DNA of 51,958 nt from an uncultured Acidobacteriia bacterium (GTDB lineage Bacteria; Acidobacteriota; Terriglobia; Bryobacterales; Bryobacteraceae): positions 1 through 51,958 of the forward strand of contig CAITIX010000016.1 in the NCBI GenBank assembly GCA_903892565.1. The letters are read 5' to 3'. This document shows positions 8,909-17,555 of the stretch, piece by piece. A model generated the notes under the pieces. It saw nothing but the letters and a program-made list of their open reading frames with translations. It was not told the DNA's origin and did not search any database. How positions within the stretch are numbered: position 1 is the stretch's first letter; every line of letters starts with the position of its first letter. The position numbers were made by a program, and so were the translations under genes.

Positions 8909-10750
8909 ATGAATTCCAGGCCGTCTCTCACCTTCATGATTGCCGCCACGATAGCGGCGTTCGCGCCGGCGGCATTCGCGCAGAATTTTCCGCCGGAATC
9001 GCCTGGAGCCGATCTTTCGGGATTGTATACGCCTTCACGCATGCTCGATCCCGGCCTCGGCACCGCCGCCGGAATGCTGGTGGATTACGGCGGCATCCCC
9101 ATGAACGAAGCGAGCCGCATGTACGCGCTCACGTGGGACGCCTCGCGCATTACCGTAAAGCAGCAGCAGTGCGCCGGCTACGTGCCACCTTATATGTTCA
9201 TCGCGCCCGGCAACTACCGGATCTTCGAAGAGCGCGATCCCTTGAACCAGCAGCTCACGTCAGTCAGCGTCTACGGCCAGATTGCCGAAGGACGCCACGA
9301 GATCTTTCTCGATGGCCGTCCTCATCCCCCGGCCTGGGCTCCGCACACGTTTGTTGGATTCACCACCGGCCATTACGAAGGACAAATTCTCGCCGCCGAG
9401 ACGACTCACATTAAACGCGGCTGGATTCGCGCCCCCGGCGTCGCACAGAGCGACGAAGCCACCGTGCACGAATATTTCATCCGCCACGGCGACCGCATCA
9501 CGATTTTCTCCGTAACCACAGATCCGGTCTATCTGACCGAACCTTTCGCCAAAGTGCAGGTATTGACGCGTTATGGCAAGGATCCGAACGGCTGGCTCTA
9601 TGCTTGCGACGACAGCGAAGAAATCCAGGGCAAAGCGGCGGATCGCGTCCCCGCGCTGCAGTTCGGCGAGAATCCCTTCTTGAAGGAATACGCCGACAAA
9701 CGCCAAGTGCCATTGCTTGGTGCGCTCGGAGGACCAGAAACCTCGCGCCCGGAATTTGCGGCGAAACTGAAGACCGCGACCGAAGCCGAGGCGCTGGCGA
9801 AGATTCGTCCGTCGAACAGTCCACAGTTGGCGAGCCAGGCCAAGCCCGTGGATCCCACCGATGGCGAAATCCACGTGTGGCCCATTCAAGGAAGCGTCTC
9901 GCTGCTCATCGGCGATGGCGGCAACATGGTGGTGCAAACCGGCCCACAAGGTCCGTTCCTGGTCGATACCGGCGGAGGCAAGCGGACCGACAAGATCATC
10001 GCCGCCATTGCGAAGATGTCGCCGCGACGCATTCAATTCGTGGTCAACACCAGCGTTCATCCCGAGCACACCGGCGGCAACGTCGCGATTCACGCCGCGG
10101 GTCAGGACCCCAGCCTCTTCGGATCGTTCTTCTCCAACGGACGTCCCGACGCAGGCGTTTTCGCCACGCTGATTGCGCATCAGAACGTGCAGGATCGCAT
10201 GATATCCGAAGCCAAGATTCCTCCCGATGGCTGGCCCATCGATACCATCGTGCAGGATCGACGCCGCAAGTTCCACAACGGCGAAGGCATCGAAATCTTC
10301 TGGATGCCCAACGCCGTCACCGATGGCGACGTGATCGTGCACTTCCGTAAGTCCGACGTGATCGCCACGGGCGATATCTTCGACGATACGCGCTATCCCA
10401 TGATCGATATCGCCAAGGGCGGCAGCCTGCAGGGCGAAATCAACGCGCTGAACTTTATTCTGGACCGAACGCTCTACGAGCACGACGAAGACTTCGGCAC
10501 GCAGATCGTCCCCGGCCACGGCCACATTTGCAACGAATTCGAGGTCGCCGAATATCGCGACATGCTGGTCATCATTCGCGATCGCGTCCAGAAGATGATC
10601 GATAAAGGCGCCACGCTCGCGCAGGTGAAGGCCGCGCGGCCCACCATCGATTACGATCCGCGCTTCGGTGCGACTTCCGGCGAATGGACCACGGACAAGT
10701 TCATTGAGACCGTTTACGCCAACCTGAAGAATCCGCCGACGAAGAAATAA
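8909..10750 (+). CDS. secreted metallo-beta-lactamase-fold hydrolase with extra N-terminal domain
   Basis: A 613-residue exported protein. The chosen ATG gives a standard signal peptide ending A-A-F-A-Q; an upstream in-frame ATG at 8852 would put 19 residues of repeat-derived sequence before it. Residues ~25-290 form a secreted acidobacterial domain of unknown role, rich in beta strands. Residues ~315-590 are a metallo-beta-lactamase fold with H384-P-E-H387-T-G-G-N, a later A-T-G-D-I-F-D-D and V-P-G-H-G-H. The usual Asp after the second His is replaced by Thr, so one zinc site may be altered. Related enzymes hydrolyse thioesters, lactones or alkylsulfates; substrate unknown. Confidence 0.85.
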   Translation: MNSRPSLTFMIAATIAAFAPAAFAQNFPPESPGADLSGLYTPSRMLDPGLGTAAGMLVDYGGIPMNEASRMYALTWDASRITVKQQQCAGYVPPYMFIAPGNYRIFEERDPLNQQLTSVSVYGQIAEGRHEIFLDGRPHPPAWAPHTFVGFTTGHYEGQILAAETTHIKRGWIRAPGVAQSDEATVHEYFIRHGDRITIFSVTTDPVYLTEPFAKVQVLTRYGKDPNGWLYACDDSEEIQGKAADRVPALQFGENPFLKEYADKRQVPLLGALGGPETSRPEFAAKLKTATEAEALAKIRPSNSPQLASQAKPVDPTDGEIHVWPIQGSVSLLIGDGGNMVVQTGPQGPFLVDTGGGKRTDKIIAAIAKMSPRRIQFVVNTSVHPEHTGGNVAIHAAGQDPSLFGSFFSNGRPDAGVFATLIAHQNVQDRMISEAKIPPDGWPIDTIVQDRRRKFHNGEGIEIFWMPNAVTDGDVIVHFRKSDVIATGDIFDDTRYPMIDIAKGGSLQGEINALNFILDRTLYEHDEDFGTQIVPGHGHICNEFEVAEYRDMLVIIRDRVQKMIDKGATLAQVKAARPTIDYDPRFGATSGEWTTDKFIETVYANLKNPPTKK

Positions 10751-10793
10751 GCTCGGCGGAGCACCATCCCCAAGATCCAAGTTCCCTAAAGCA

Positions 10794-10822
10794 TTGACTC
10801 CGGCGCTCCGGAGTGATAGCAT
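10794..10822 (+). promoter_or_regulatory. strong sigma-70-type promoter with palindromic operator in its spacer
   Basis: TTGACT (10794-10799), exactly 17 bases, TAGCAT (10817-10822). The spacer and adjoining bases hold a perfect inverted repeat ACTCCGG-CGCT-CCGGAGT (10797-10814), positioned where a repressor would block RNA polymerase. The downstream receptor gene starts at 10907 behind an AAGGGG ribosome binding site. Confidence 0.65.
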
Positions 10823-10906
10823 CTTTCAGCTGTTCCTCAGATTTCCGCCCGCTGGGCAGGAACTTGGGGGAAGCTGGGGTCAAGTATTCAAAAGGGGACA
10901 AACTGC

Positions 10907-13900
10907 ATGAGGACAAAATTGTGGATGCTTCCGCGCGGAATGGCGAGTGGGCTTAGCCGCGTCGGAGGATTTCTATTGCTATTCACGTTGGCTTTCGCCA
11001 CGTTATTCGCTCAAACCAACACGGGCCGCATTTCCGGCAGCGTGTTCGATAAATCGCAAGCCGTGATTGGCAACGCGACGGTGACCATCACGGACGCCGA
11101 ACGCGGCACGACCCGCACGCTCACAACCAACGCGGCGGGCGACTACACAGCGCCGAACCTGCTTCCCGGTGTCTACGTCATTCGGGCCGCAGCGCCCGGT
11201 TTCAAGAATGTGGAACGTAAGGGCATCGAGCTCGAAGTCGCTAAGGAACTTCGTTTCGATTTCACGTTGGAGCCCGGCGATACGCAATCGACCATCACCG
11301 TTTCCGAAGAAGCGCCGCTCATCGATAGCAGCAGCGCGGTGTTGGGTGGAACGCTCAGCAATCAGACCATCAACGATCTTCCGCTGAACGGCCGCAATTT
11401 CATGGGCCTTCTGCAACTGCGCCCCGGCGTCATGGCGATGCCCGGCGGCGGCAAATGGAGCCAGAGCTCCAACGGTCTGCGTCCCGAATACAACGTTTAC
11501 ATCTTGAATGGCATCGATGCCATCGAAGGATTTTCCGCGCAGAGCGCGCTGAACGCCGCCGGCATCTCCGGTGACACGGCTTCGCTGCTGCCCGTCGATT
11601 CCATCCAGGAGTTCAACGTCCAGCAGAATCCCAAGGCCGAATACGGCTGGAAGCCTGGAGTCGTGGCGAACATCGGTTTGAAGTCGGGCACCAACACGCT
11701 GCACGGAACCGCTTACGCGTTCGGACGCGACGGAGCCTGGGACGCACGCAATCCTTTCATCGGACCCGGCGTTCCCAAACAGGAAACCGCTCTCGAGCAA
11801 TTCGGCGCCACAGCTGGCGGCGCGATCAAGAAAGACAAGCTGTTCTACTTCCTGGCCTACGAAGGACAGACGCAAACCATCGGCGCTCCGGCGACCGTTT
11901 CCCTTCCCACGACAGTGGCGGGCCTCGGAACCTCGACAAGCTTGATCGATGCCTGCCAGGCGCTTCCCTCTGGCAGCCGCAGCGCACTGAGCCTGGCGAT
12001 GGCCGGCATGGACACCAATTGCAACGTCGTGAAGCCCGCGAACAACGTGTTCCAAAGCGGGACCTCCGCGCAGTTCGTTCCTGTGATCCCGATGGACGTG
12101 CAGTCCAACAATGGACTGGCGAAAATCGATTACGTCAAGAACGAAAAGCACAACATCAACGGCGAATTGTTCATGAACGCCTTTAGTGGTCTGGCCACGC
12201 AGAACCAGGTGCACGATTACTGGCGCACCGCGACGGAAAATCAGGCGCGACTGGGCGGAATTCACTACACCTGGCTGCCGACGGCCACCATCGTCAATGA
12301 AGCGAAGCTCGGCATCAACCGCGTGCGCCAGGTCAGCGGCGCAAACGATTGCGGCGCTACCGGCGACCATCCCGACTATAGCTACTTGAACGTTGGCGCG
12401 CAGTCCTGCGGCTTTCCGAACATCACGATTCAGGGTTTCACGGCCCTGGGTTGCTGCTCCAGCTTCCCCAAGGTTCAGGGACCGGATTGGACAACGGAAT
12501 TCCTCGACGGCCTCTCCTGGACCAAAGGAAATCACGCCTTCAAGTTCGGCGGCGAGCTTCGCCGGATGAGCTTCAATGGCGGCACCTATAACCGCGGCAA
12601 GGGCTCGTTCACCTTTAATAAAGGCACCGGAACCACCACGTCTCTCATGGCCTTCCTTTCCGGCCAGATCACACAAGCCATCAACTTCGTCGGCAATCCG
12701 CTGATCAACATCCACGATTGGGGTTACGCTGGCTACGCCCAGGACGACTGGAGAATCAGCAAACGCGTCACGCTCAATCTCGGCGTGCGCTACGAATACG
12801 TGACGCCGATCAGCGAAGAGAACAATCAGCTTGCGAATTTCGATCCCACCCTCGGCATGGTCCAGGTGGGCAAGCAGATCAACCAACCGTACAGCGGCGA
12901 TAAGAATAATTTCGCGCCGCGCATCGGCTTCGCATGGGACATCTTCGGCAATGGCAAGACCGTGTTGCGAGGCGGTGGAGCCCTCATTTACGTGCTGCAG
13001 GGCTTCAACGTTCTGACGTCGCAGCAGGGAACCTTCAATCCCACCACCGGACTGAACACCACTCCCACGGGCGCGCTTTTGAATGGCGTCGCGGGTCCCG
13101 GGAATATCAACACCGGCTCGGTCACCTACACCTCGCCTTCGCAGATCAACTGGGCGATTGGCGGGCCGATCTTCTCCGGCGGTCAGATCACGTGCACCAC
13201 GGCCGTTCCTTGCCCGATGCTTGCCGTGGATCCGAATCTCCGCACGCCCTACGTGTTCTCCTGGAATCTGGGCATTCAACGCCAGCTCACCAACAGCCTG
13301 GCGCTTGACGTGGGCTACATCGGCAACCACGGAACCAAGCTCGCTCAGTTGATCGATATCAACGCGCCCACGCTTGGTTCGGGATATGCGGCCGGCGCGA
13401 CGGCAGCTACGGCGGCTCTGGAAAATCAGAACCGTCCGTACTTCAGCAAGTTCCCCTATATTTCGGCCATCAACCAACTGCAGAACATCGATCACAGCAA
13501 TTACGATGGCTTGCAGACCACTCTGACCCAGCGATTGTCGCACGGTTTGAATTTCACGGTTGGCTATACCTACTCCCATTCCTTCGACATGAGCCCTGGT
13601 GACTGGCGCGGCGCCAACGTTCCAAGCTACAGCCCAAATCCGAACCTGGATTACGCCAGCAGCAACTACGACATCCGTCATCGCTTCACCAGCACCATCA
13701 CTTACGCGCTGCCTGAAAAGAAGGGCTATGCGCAGATGCTCGAAGGCTGGCAGCTAAACACGATCGTCAACATTTCCACCTCGATGCCTTGGTCGCTCAT
13801 CGATAATTCGAGCGATCTCAGCGGCACCGGCGAGCGCACGGACCGCTGGAACTTCTACGGCAGCCCGTCCGATTTCAGCAATCGCGGACCTGTCGCCGTT

Positions 13901-14341
13901 CCTTATTTTGCGGGAACGTCGAACCCCACTTGCCTCGCACAGGCGCAAGCGCAAAATTCCGTTTCGTCGCTCACCAAGTATGGATGCTATGTGTCCGGTA
14001 GCTCCATGCTGCTGCCTCCGGCGTTCGGCTCGCTCGGAACCATGGGACAGAACATCTTCCGCGCGAACGGTCTCCACTTGGTGGATTTCTCGATCACCAA
14101 GAAGATCCGGATCACCGAGCGCGTCAGCGGTCAGTTCCGTGCGGAGTTCTTCAACGTGCTGAACCAAACGCAGTACGCCAACCCCGCCTACAACAGCGCG
14201 GGCCGCGCGAACCCCACCAACGGCTCAAGCGGCACGCCGTTCGGCAATTCTCCGGCAACACCCGACGTGCAGATTGCGAATCCGCAGATCGGCACGGGCG
14301 CGGCGCGATCCATGCAATTGGGTTTGAAGATTCAGTTCTAA
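10907..14341 (+). CDS. TonB-dependent-receptor-like outer membrane protein with carboxypeptidase-regulatory domain
   Basis: A 1144-residue outer-membrane protein of the large acidobacterial Oar/TonB-receptor-like group. A signal peptide ends near residue 36 (F-A-Q-T). Residues ~40-120 are a carboxypeptidase-regulatory/SusC-like Ig-type domain (G-R-I-S-G-S-V-F-D, then G-V-Y-V-I-R-A-A-A-P-G-F). A plug region follows with the L-P-L-N-G-R-N-F motif, and the rest is a beta-barrel ending in the outer-membrane C-terminal K-I-Q-F. No obvious TonB box is seen. It likely imports oligomers or glycans. It has its own promoter with an operator-like palindrome and a strong terminator, so it is a single-gene unit. 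The open antisense frame over this gene is a composition artefact. Confidence 0.9.
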   Translation: MRTKLWMLPRGMASGLSRVGGFLLLFTLAFATLFAQTNTGRISGSVFDKSQAVIGNATVTITDAERGTTRTLTTNAAGDYTAPNLLPGVYVIRAAAPGFKNVERKGIELEVAKELRFDFTLEPGDTQSTITVSEEAPLIDSSSAVLGGTLSNQTINDLPLNGRNFMGLLQLRPGVMAMPGGGKWSQSSNGLRPEYNVYILNGIDAIEGFSAQSALNAAGISGDTASLLPVDSIQEFNVQQNPKAEYGWKPGVVANIGLKSGTNTLHGTAYAFGRDGAWDARNPFIGPGVPKQETALEQFGATAGGAIKKDKLFYFLAYEGQTQTIGAPATVSLPTTVAGLGTSTSLIDACQALPSGSRSALSLAMAGMDTNCNVVKPANNVFQSGTSAQFVPVIPMDVQSNNGLAKIDYVKNEKHNINGELFMNAFSGLATQNQVHDYWRTATENQARLGGIHYTWLPTATIVNEAKLGINRVRQVSGANDCGATGDHPDYSYLNVGAQSCGFPNITIQGFTALGCCSSFPKVQGPDWTTEFLDGLSWTKGNHAFKFGGELRRMSFNGGTYNRGKGSFTFNKGTGTTTSLMAFLSGQITQAINFVGNPLINIHDWGYAGYAQDDWRISKRVTLNLGVRYEYVTPISEENNQLANFDPTLGMVQVGKQINQPYSGDKNNFAPRIGFAWDIFGNGKTVLRGGGALIYVLQGFNVLTSQQGTFNPTTGLNTTPTGALLNGVAGPGNINTGSVTYTSPSQINWAIGGPIFSGGQITCTTAVPCPMLAVDPNLRTPYVFSWNLGIQRQLTNSLALDVGYIGNHGTKLAQLIDINAPTLGSGYAAGATAATAALENQNRPYFSKFPYISAINQLQNIDHSNYDGLQTTLTQRLSHGLNFTVGYTYSHSFDMSPGDWRGANVPSYSPNPNLDYASSNYDIRHRFTSTITYALPEKKGYAQMLEGWQLNTIVNISTSMPWSLIDNSSDLSGTGERTDRWNFYGSPSDFSNRGPVAVPYFAGTSNPTCLAQAQAQNSVSSLTKYGCYVSGSSMLLPPAFGSLGTMGQNIFRANGLHLVDFSITKKIRITERVSGQFRAEFFNVLNQTQYANPAYNSAGRANPTNGSSGTPFGNSPATPDVQIANPQIGTGAARSMQLGLKIQF

Positions 14342-14361
14342 AATCCCAAGACTGTATTTCC

Positions 14362-14393
14362 AAAAGGGAGTCGCTTCGGCGGCTCCCTTTTTT
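14362..14393 (+). terminator. rho-independent terminator with UUCG tetraloop
   Basis: AAAAGGGAGTCGC, loop TTCG, GCGGCTCCCTTTT and a T-run. The 13-bp stem (one T-G wobble) closes with C(UUCG)G, a very stable tetraloop. It lies 21 bases after the receptor stop codon. Confidence 0.9.
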
Positions 14394-14430
14394 ATTTGTC
14401 CATGCGTCATACTAATCTGGAGGCAATTCC

Positions 14431-16215
14431 ATGGTGAAGCGAACTCTTCTTGCGGGCATCTCTCTGACGTTTCTGGCGGCTCCGTTGGCAATGGCGCAGA
14501 TGCCGAAGTCGGGCAAATTGTTCGATCAGAATTGCGTCACCTGCCACGCGAATATCCCCGGCAGCGCAGGCCCGGAAGCCGGAGCATTGCGGCGGCTCTC
14601 GCCCGAAGCGATCGTCGCGAAGCTCGCAAACCACGGAGCGGTGAGCGCCATGGCCGATGCCGACAAGATCGCCATCGCCGAATATCTTTCCGCACGCAGC
14701 TACACGCCCGATGGATTGGGCCAAGCCGCGAAGATGCCAAACGTATGCAAGGCCAATACGCCCATCACGAGCATCACCAATATGCCCGCGTGGAACGGCT
14801 GGGGTGCGGACGCAACCAACGCGCGCTATCAATTGGCGAAGTCCGCGGGAATTCCCGCAGGGCGTGCGTCGAGCTTGAAACTCAAATGGGCGTTTGGCTT
14901 TCCGGCAGGCTCCTCGATGTACGGCCAGCCGGCGGTCGCCGCAGGTCGCGTCTTCATCGGCCTGAACAGCGGTTACGTGTATTCCATTGACGCGGCCACG
15001 GGATGCGTGTACTGGTCATTCCAGGCACGTTCGGGCGTGCGCAATGCCATTAGCATCGGCGAAGTAAAGGGCCACCCGGGTGCGCGCTTTGCGTTGTACT
15101 TTGGCGATATTCGCGCGAATGTTTACGCGGTCGACGCGTCCACGGGAAAATTATTGTGGGAAAATCACGTGGACGATAACGCCGTTGCGGGCATCACTGG
15201 AGCTCCCGCGTTGTACGAAGGCCGCCTGTACGTGCCGGTTTCGTCCCGCGAAGAGGCCAACGGACCGAACGCGCTGTATCCCTGTTGCACGTTCCGCGGC
15301 AGCGTTGTCGCGCTCGATGCCAACACCGGAAAACAGATTTGGAAATCCTACGTGATTCAGGAAGAGCCCAAGCCGACGACCAAGAATTCCATCGGGACAC
15401 AATTGTACGGACCGGCGGGCGGAGCGGTTTGGAACACGCCCACCATCGACGCGAAGAACAAAGCTCTCTATATCGGCACGGGGAACAATTACAACGAGCC
15501 GCGCGCCGAAGGCACGGACGCCGTCATGGCCATGGATCTCGCCACCGGCAAACATCTGTGGAGCGTCCAGGATACGCCGAACGACGCGTGGATGTCCTGC
15601 GGGGCTCCTTGGGGGATCGAAAATTGTCCGAAGAACATGGGGCCGGATTACGATTTCGGCGCGTCGCCCATTTTGCGCACGCTGCCCAACGGCAAGCGTC
15701 TGTTGATCGCCGGACAAAAGAGCGGCATGATTTGGGCGCATGATCCCGATCAAAAGGGCGTGGTGGTGTGGAAGACGCAGATCCCCGAAAAACTCGCGCT
15801 GGGCGAAATCACCTTCGGCGGCGCGGCCGACGATCAGTACGCCTACTTCGGGGTCAGCAGTGTAGGCGTCGCCGCGGTACGTTTGTCGACCGGCGAACGC
15901 GTGTGGACCACTCCGATCAAAGCCGCAGGGCCTCGCCTCGGCATCGGCGCCGCGATGAGCGTCATCCCCGGCACTGTTTTTGGAGGCGGCTACGACGGTA
16001 TCCTACGCGCGATCTCAACCAAAGACGGCGAGCTTGTCTGGCAGTACAACATGATGCAGGAGTTCAAGACCGTCAATGGCGTCGCGGCGAAAGGCGGATC
16101 CATGGGATCGGCCGGACCTATTGTTGCAGGAGGAATGCTGTTCGTGCCGTCCGGCTACACGTTCGGCGAACGCGGCACTCCGGGCAACGCGCTGCTGGCG
16201 TTTTCGCCCGAGTAA
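14431..16215 (+). CDS. cytochrome-c/PQQ quinoprotein, polyvinyl-alcohol-dehydrogenase-like
   Basis: Periplasmic quinohemoprotein dehydrogenase, 594 residues, GGAGG ribosome binding site. A signal peptide ends at A-M-A-Q. A single heme-c motif C35-V-T-C38-H39 follows, then an eight-bladed beta-propeller of PQQ type with repeated G-x-V-x-A-x-D-A-x-T-G-x-x-x-W strands. The C-G-A-P-W-G-I-E-N-C and G-P-D-Y-D-F-G-A-S-P blocks match what I remember of polyvinyl-alcohol dehydrogenases. Predicted reaction: oxidation of secondary alcohols with electrons passing PQQ to heme to the respiratory chain. Exact substrate is unknown. It lies just after the TonB-type receptor, which could import a polymer or supply PQQ (inference). 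Confidence 0.82.
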   Translation: MVKRTLLAGISLTFLAAPLAMAQMPKSGKLFDQNCVTCHANIPGSAGPEAGALRRLSPEAIVAKLANHGAVSAMADADKIAIAEYLSARSYTPDGLGQAAKMPNVCKANTPITSITNMPAWNGWGADATNARYQLAKSAGIPAGRASSLKLKWAFGFPAGSSMYGQPAVAAGRVFIGLNSGYVYSIDAATGCVYWSFQARSGVRNAISIGEVKGHPGARFALYFGDIRANVYAVDASTGKLLWENHVDDNAVAGITGAPALYEGRLYVPVSSREEANGPNALYPCCTFRGSVVALDANTGKQIWKSYVIQEEPKPTTKNSIGTQLYGPAGGAVWNTPTIDAKNKALYIGTGNNYNEPRAEGTDAVMAMDLATGKHLWSVQDTPNDAWMSCGAPWGIENCPKNMGPDYDFGASPILRTLPNGKRLLIAGQKSGMIWAHDPDQKGVVVWKTQIPEKLALGEITFGGAADDQYAYFGVSSVGVAAVRLSTGERVWTTPIKAAGPRLGIGAAMSVIPGTVFGGGYDGILRAISTKDGELVWQYNMMQEFKTVNGVAAKGGSMGSAGPIVAGGMLFVPSGYTFGERGTPGNALLAFSPE

Positions 16216-16227
16216 ATCACGAGTCGC

Positions 16228-17055
16228 CTATTTCTTTTTTTCGGGCATCTTCAGGTGCCCTTCCATCACTTCTTTGTTGTTCTCGTTGCAGTTGTATTCC
16301 AACAACTCCCAATCGGGACGCAGCGTGAACGTACGCACGTTTTTCCAGGGCTTGGTGTAAGCGCCCGGATCGTCAATCGTCATTTCATACGAGATGTGCC
16401 CCAGGTCCGTGCGCGTGATGCGCTCGATCACGTGGAGCTTGTCCGTATGCGGATGCCCTTGCGTATCGATGCGCGTTTGATCGTTGAAGCCGACGGTATC
16501 GACCACTAACGTATCGCCTTCCCACTTGCCGATAGAGTGGCCAAACCAGGAGGGCTCCAGATCCTTCGGGTGCTGACGGCCGTCCGTATAGATGATGTGG
16601 AAGGTGTTGTTCATTTCATACAGCATCGCGATGCGACCGGGACGCTGCTCGATCTCGATCGGCATCGGCGAATTGATTGAACGCGTGTAGCCCAACGGCA
16701 GGCAGAACGCCGTGTAGTCGAATTCCTCCACCGCATTGGCCTTGCCCCACGGCGTGAACAATTGCGGAATATCCGGCTCGCCCTTTTGATCTGGCGCGTT
16801 CTTCGTCATGTCCTGCACGAAAGGATGCTGCCACACGCCGCTCAGATCGGGCTTGCCGTCAGCCATACGCGGCACGTCGCCCTTGGTTATGGGAGGTCTC
16901 GACGCGATGCAGCCGAATCCTTCCGGCGGACGTTCGCAAGTGGCCGGGGGCTGCTTTGCCGGAGCCTGAGTCTGCGCGAATGCAGGAACCGCGGCAAGCG
17001 CCAGCCCGAACACGCCAGTCATAACAAATTTATTCGACATGACTTGAATAGACAT
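16228..17055 (-). CDS. secreted protein of unknown function, last gene of the atoE operon
   Basis: A 275-residue exported protein. The ATG at 17055 is preceded by GGAGA and followed by a signal peptide ending A-F-A-Q-T; a longer reading would run back through the upstream gene and is rejected. The mature start has C-E-R-P-P-E-G-F-G-C and then D-G-K-P-D-L-S-G-V-W, and the end carries D-P-G-A-Y-T-K-P-W and a Lys-rich tail. This family is frequent in Acidobacteriota beside DUF6152 genes, as here (22-base gap). It has no recognised catalytic motif. It converges with the quinoprotein gene 12 bases away. Confidence 0.75.
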   Translation of the reverse strand: MSIQVMSNKFVMTGVFGLALAAVPAFAQTQAPAKQPPATCERPPEGFGCIASRPPITKGDVPRMADGKPDLSGVWQHPFVQDMTKNAPDQKGEPDIPQLFTPWGKANAVEEFDYTAFCLPLGYTRSINSPMPIEIEQRPGRIAMLYEMNNTFHIIYTDGRQHPKDLEPSWFGHSIGKWEGDTLVVDTVGFNDQTRIDTQGHPHTDKLHVIERITRTDLGHISYEMTIDDPGAYTKPWKNVRTFTLRPDWELLEYNCNENNKEVMEGHLKMPEKKK

Positions 17056-17077
17056 CGATTCTCCGTGTCCTGCTTCT

Positions 17078-17491
17078 TTAATTGTCGTCGGCGTTGGAGC
17101 CGGAGAAGACCTTGCGCCCATCGGGTAATATGACGTCCGTGGTAGAGAACGTATCGGTGCCATCTTTCGCGCGGAAGCCCGAAATACTGACGGTATCGCC
17201 AACCTTCAGCGAATCTTTTCTCCAGCCGTTGCGCACCAAAATATTCGGAGGTCCCGTTTCACACGCGTAATTCTTCACGTGCCCGGCGGCATCCTTCACG
17301 TCCACGTAAAACCACGCGTGCGGATTGGACCACTCCACTTTCGTCACAACTCCCGTAAATTTCGCAGGCGCGTTGCGATCAAACACTGCCGAGAAAGAAT
17401 GATGCGCAGCCACGGGAAGAGCCGCCGCCAGCAGGATTGCTCCGACCATTGCGAAAGACATCGTTTTGAGTTTCATGATTTTAATCTGCAT
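17078..17491 (-). CDS. DUF6152 family exported protein
   Basis: A 137-residue protein. The start at 17491 is chosen for a GGGAG ribosome binding site nine bases before it; longer readings overlap the amidohydrolase gene. A signal peptide ends at V-A-A, followed by the family mark H-H-S-F-S-A-V-F-D, then F-T-G-V-V-T-K-V-E-W-x-N-P-H-A-W-F-Y-V-D-V-K. It is predicted to be a small OB/beta-barrel-like periplasmic protein. Function is unknown. It is co-directional with the Tat amidohydrolase (64-base gap) and the secreted DUF protein downstream. Confidence 0.8.
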   Translation of the reverse strand: MQIKIMKLKTMSFAMVGAILLAAALPVAAHHSFSAVFDRNAPAKFTGVVTKVEWSNPHAWFYVDVKDAAGHVKNYACETGPPNILVRNGWRKDSLKVGDTVSISGFRAKDGTDTFSTTDVILPDGRKVFSGSNADDN

Positions 17492-17555
17492 GACGGCGAG
17501 CTCCCTCACATCTGTAATATGGTCCCTGTTTTTGCAGACCATCGCAAGCGTCCGC

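Noticed and set aside
9260-10822. 520-codon antisense frame over the MBL-fold gene
   Set aside because: It is a shadow of a gene with clear motifs on the plus strand, with His/Asp/Gly-rich composition typical of antisense translation.
11003-13681. 892-codon open frame antisense to the TonB-type receptor
   Set aside because: It mirrors the codon pattern of the receptor in G+C-rich DNA, has no signal, domain or ribosome binding site, and the sense gene is unmistakable.
17056-17202. 49-residue N-terminal extension of the secreted DUF protein
   Set aside because: It overlaps the DUF6152 gene in another frame and would bury the signal peptide; the ATG at 17055 has its own GGAGA.
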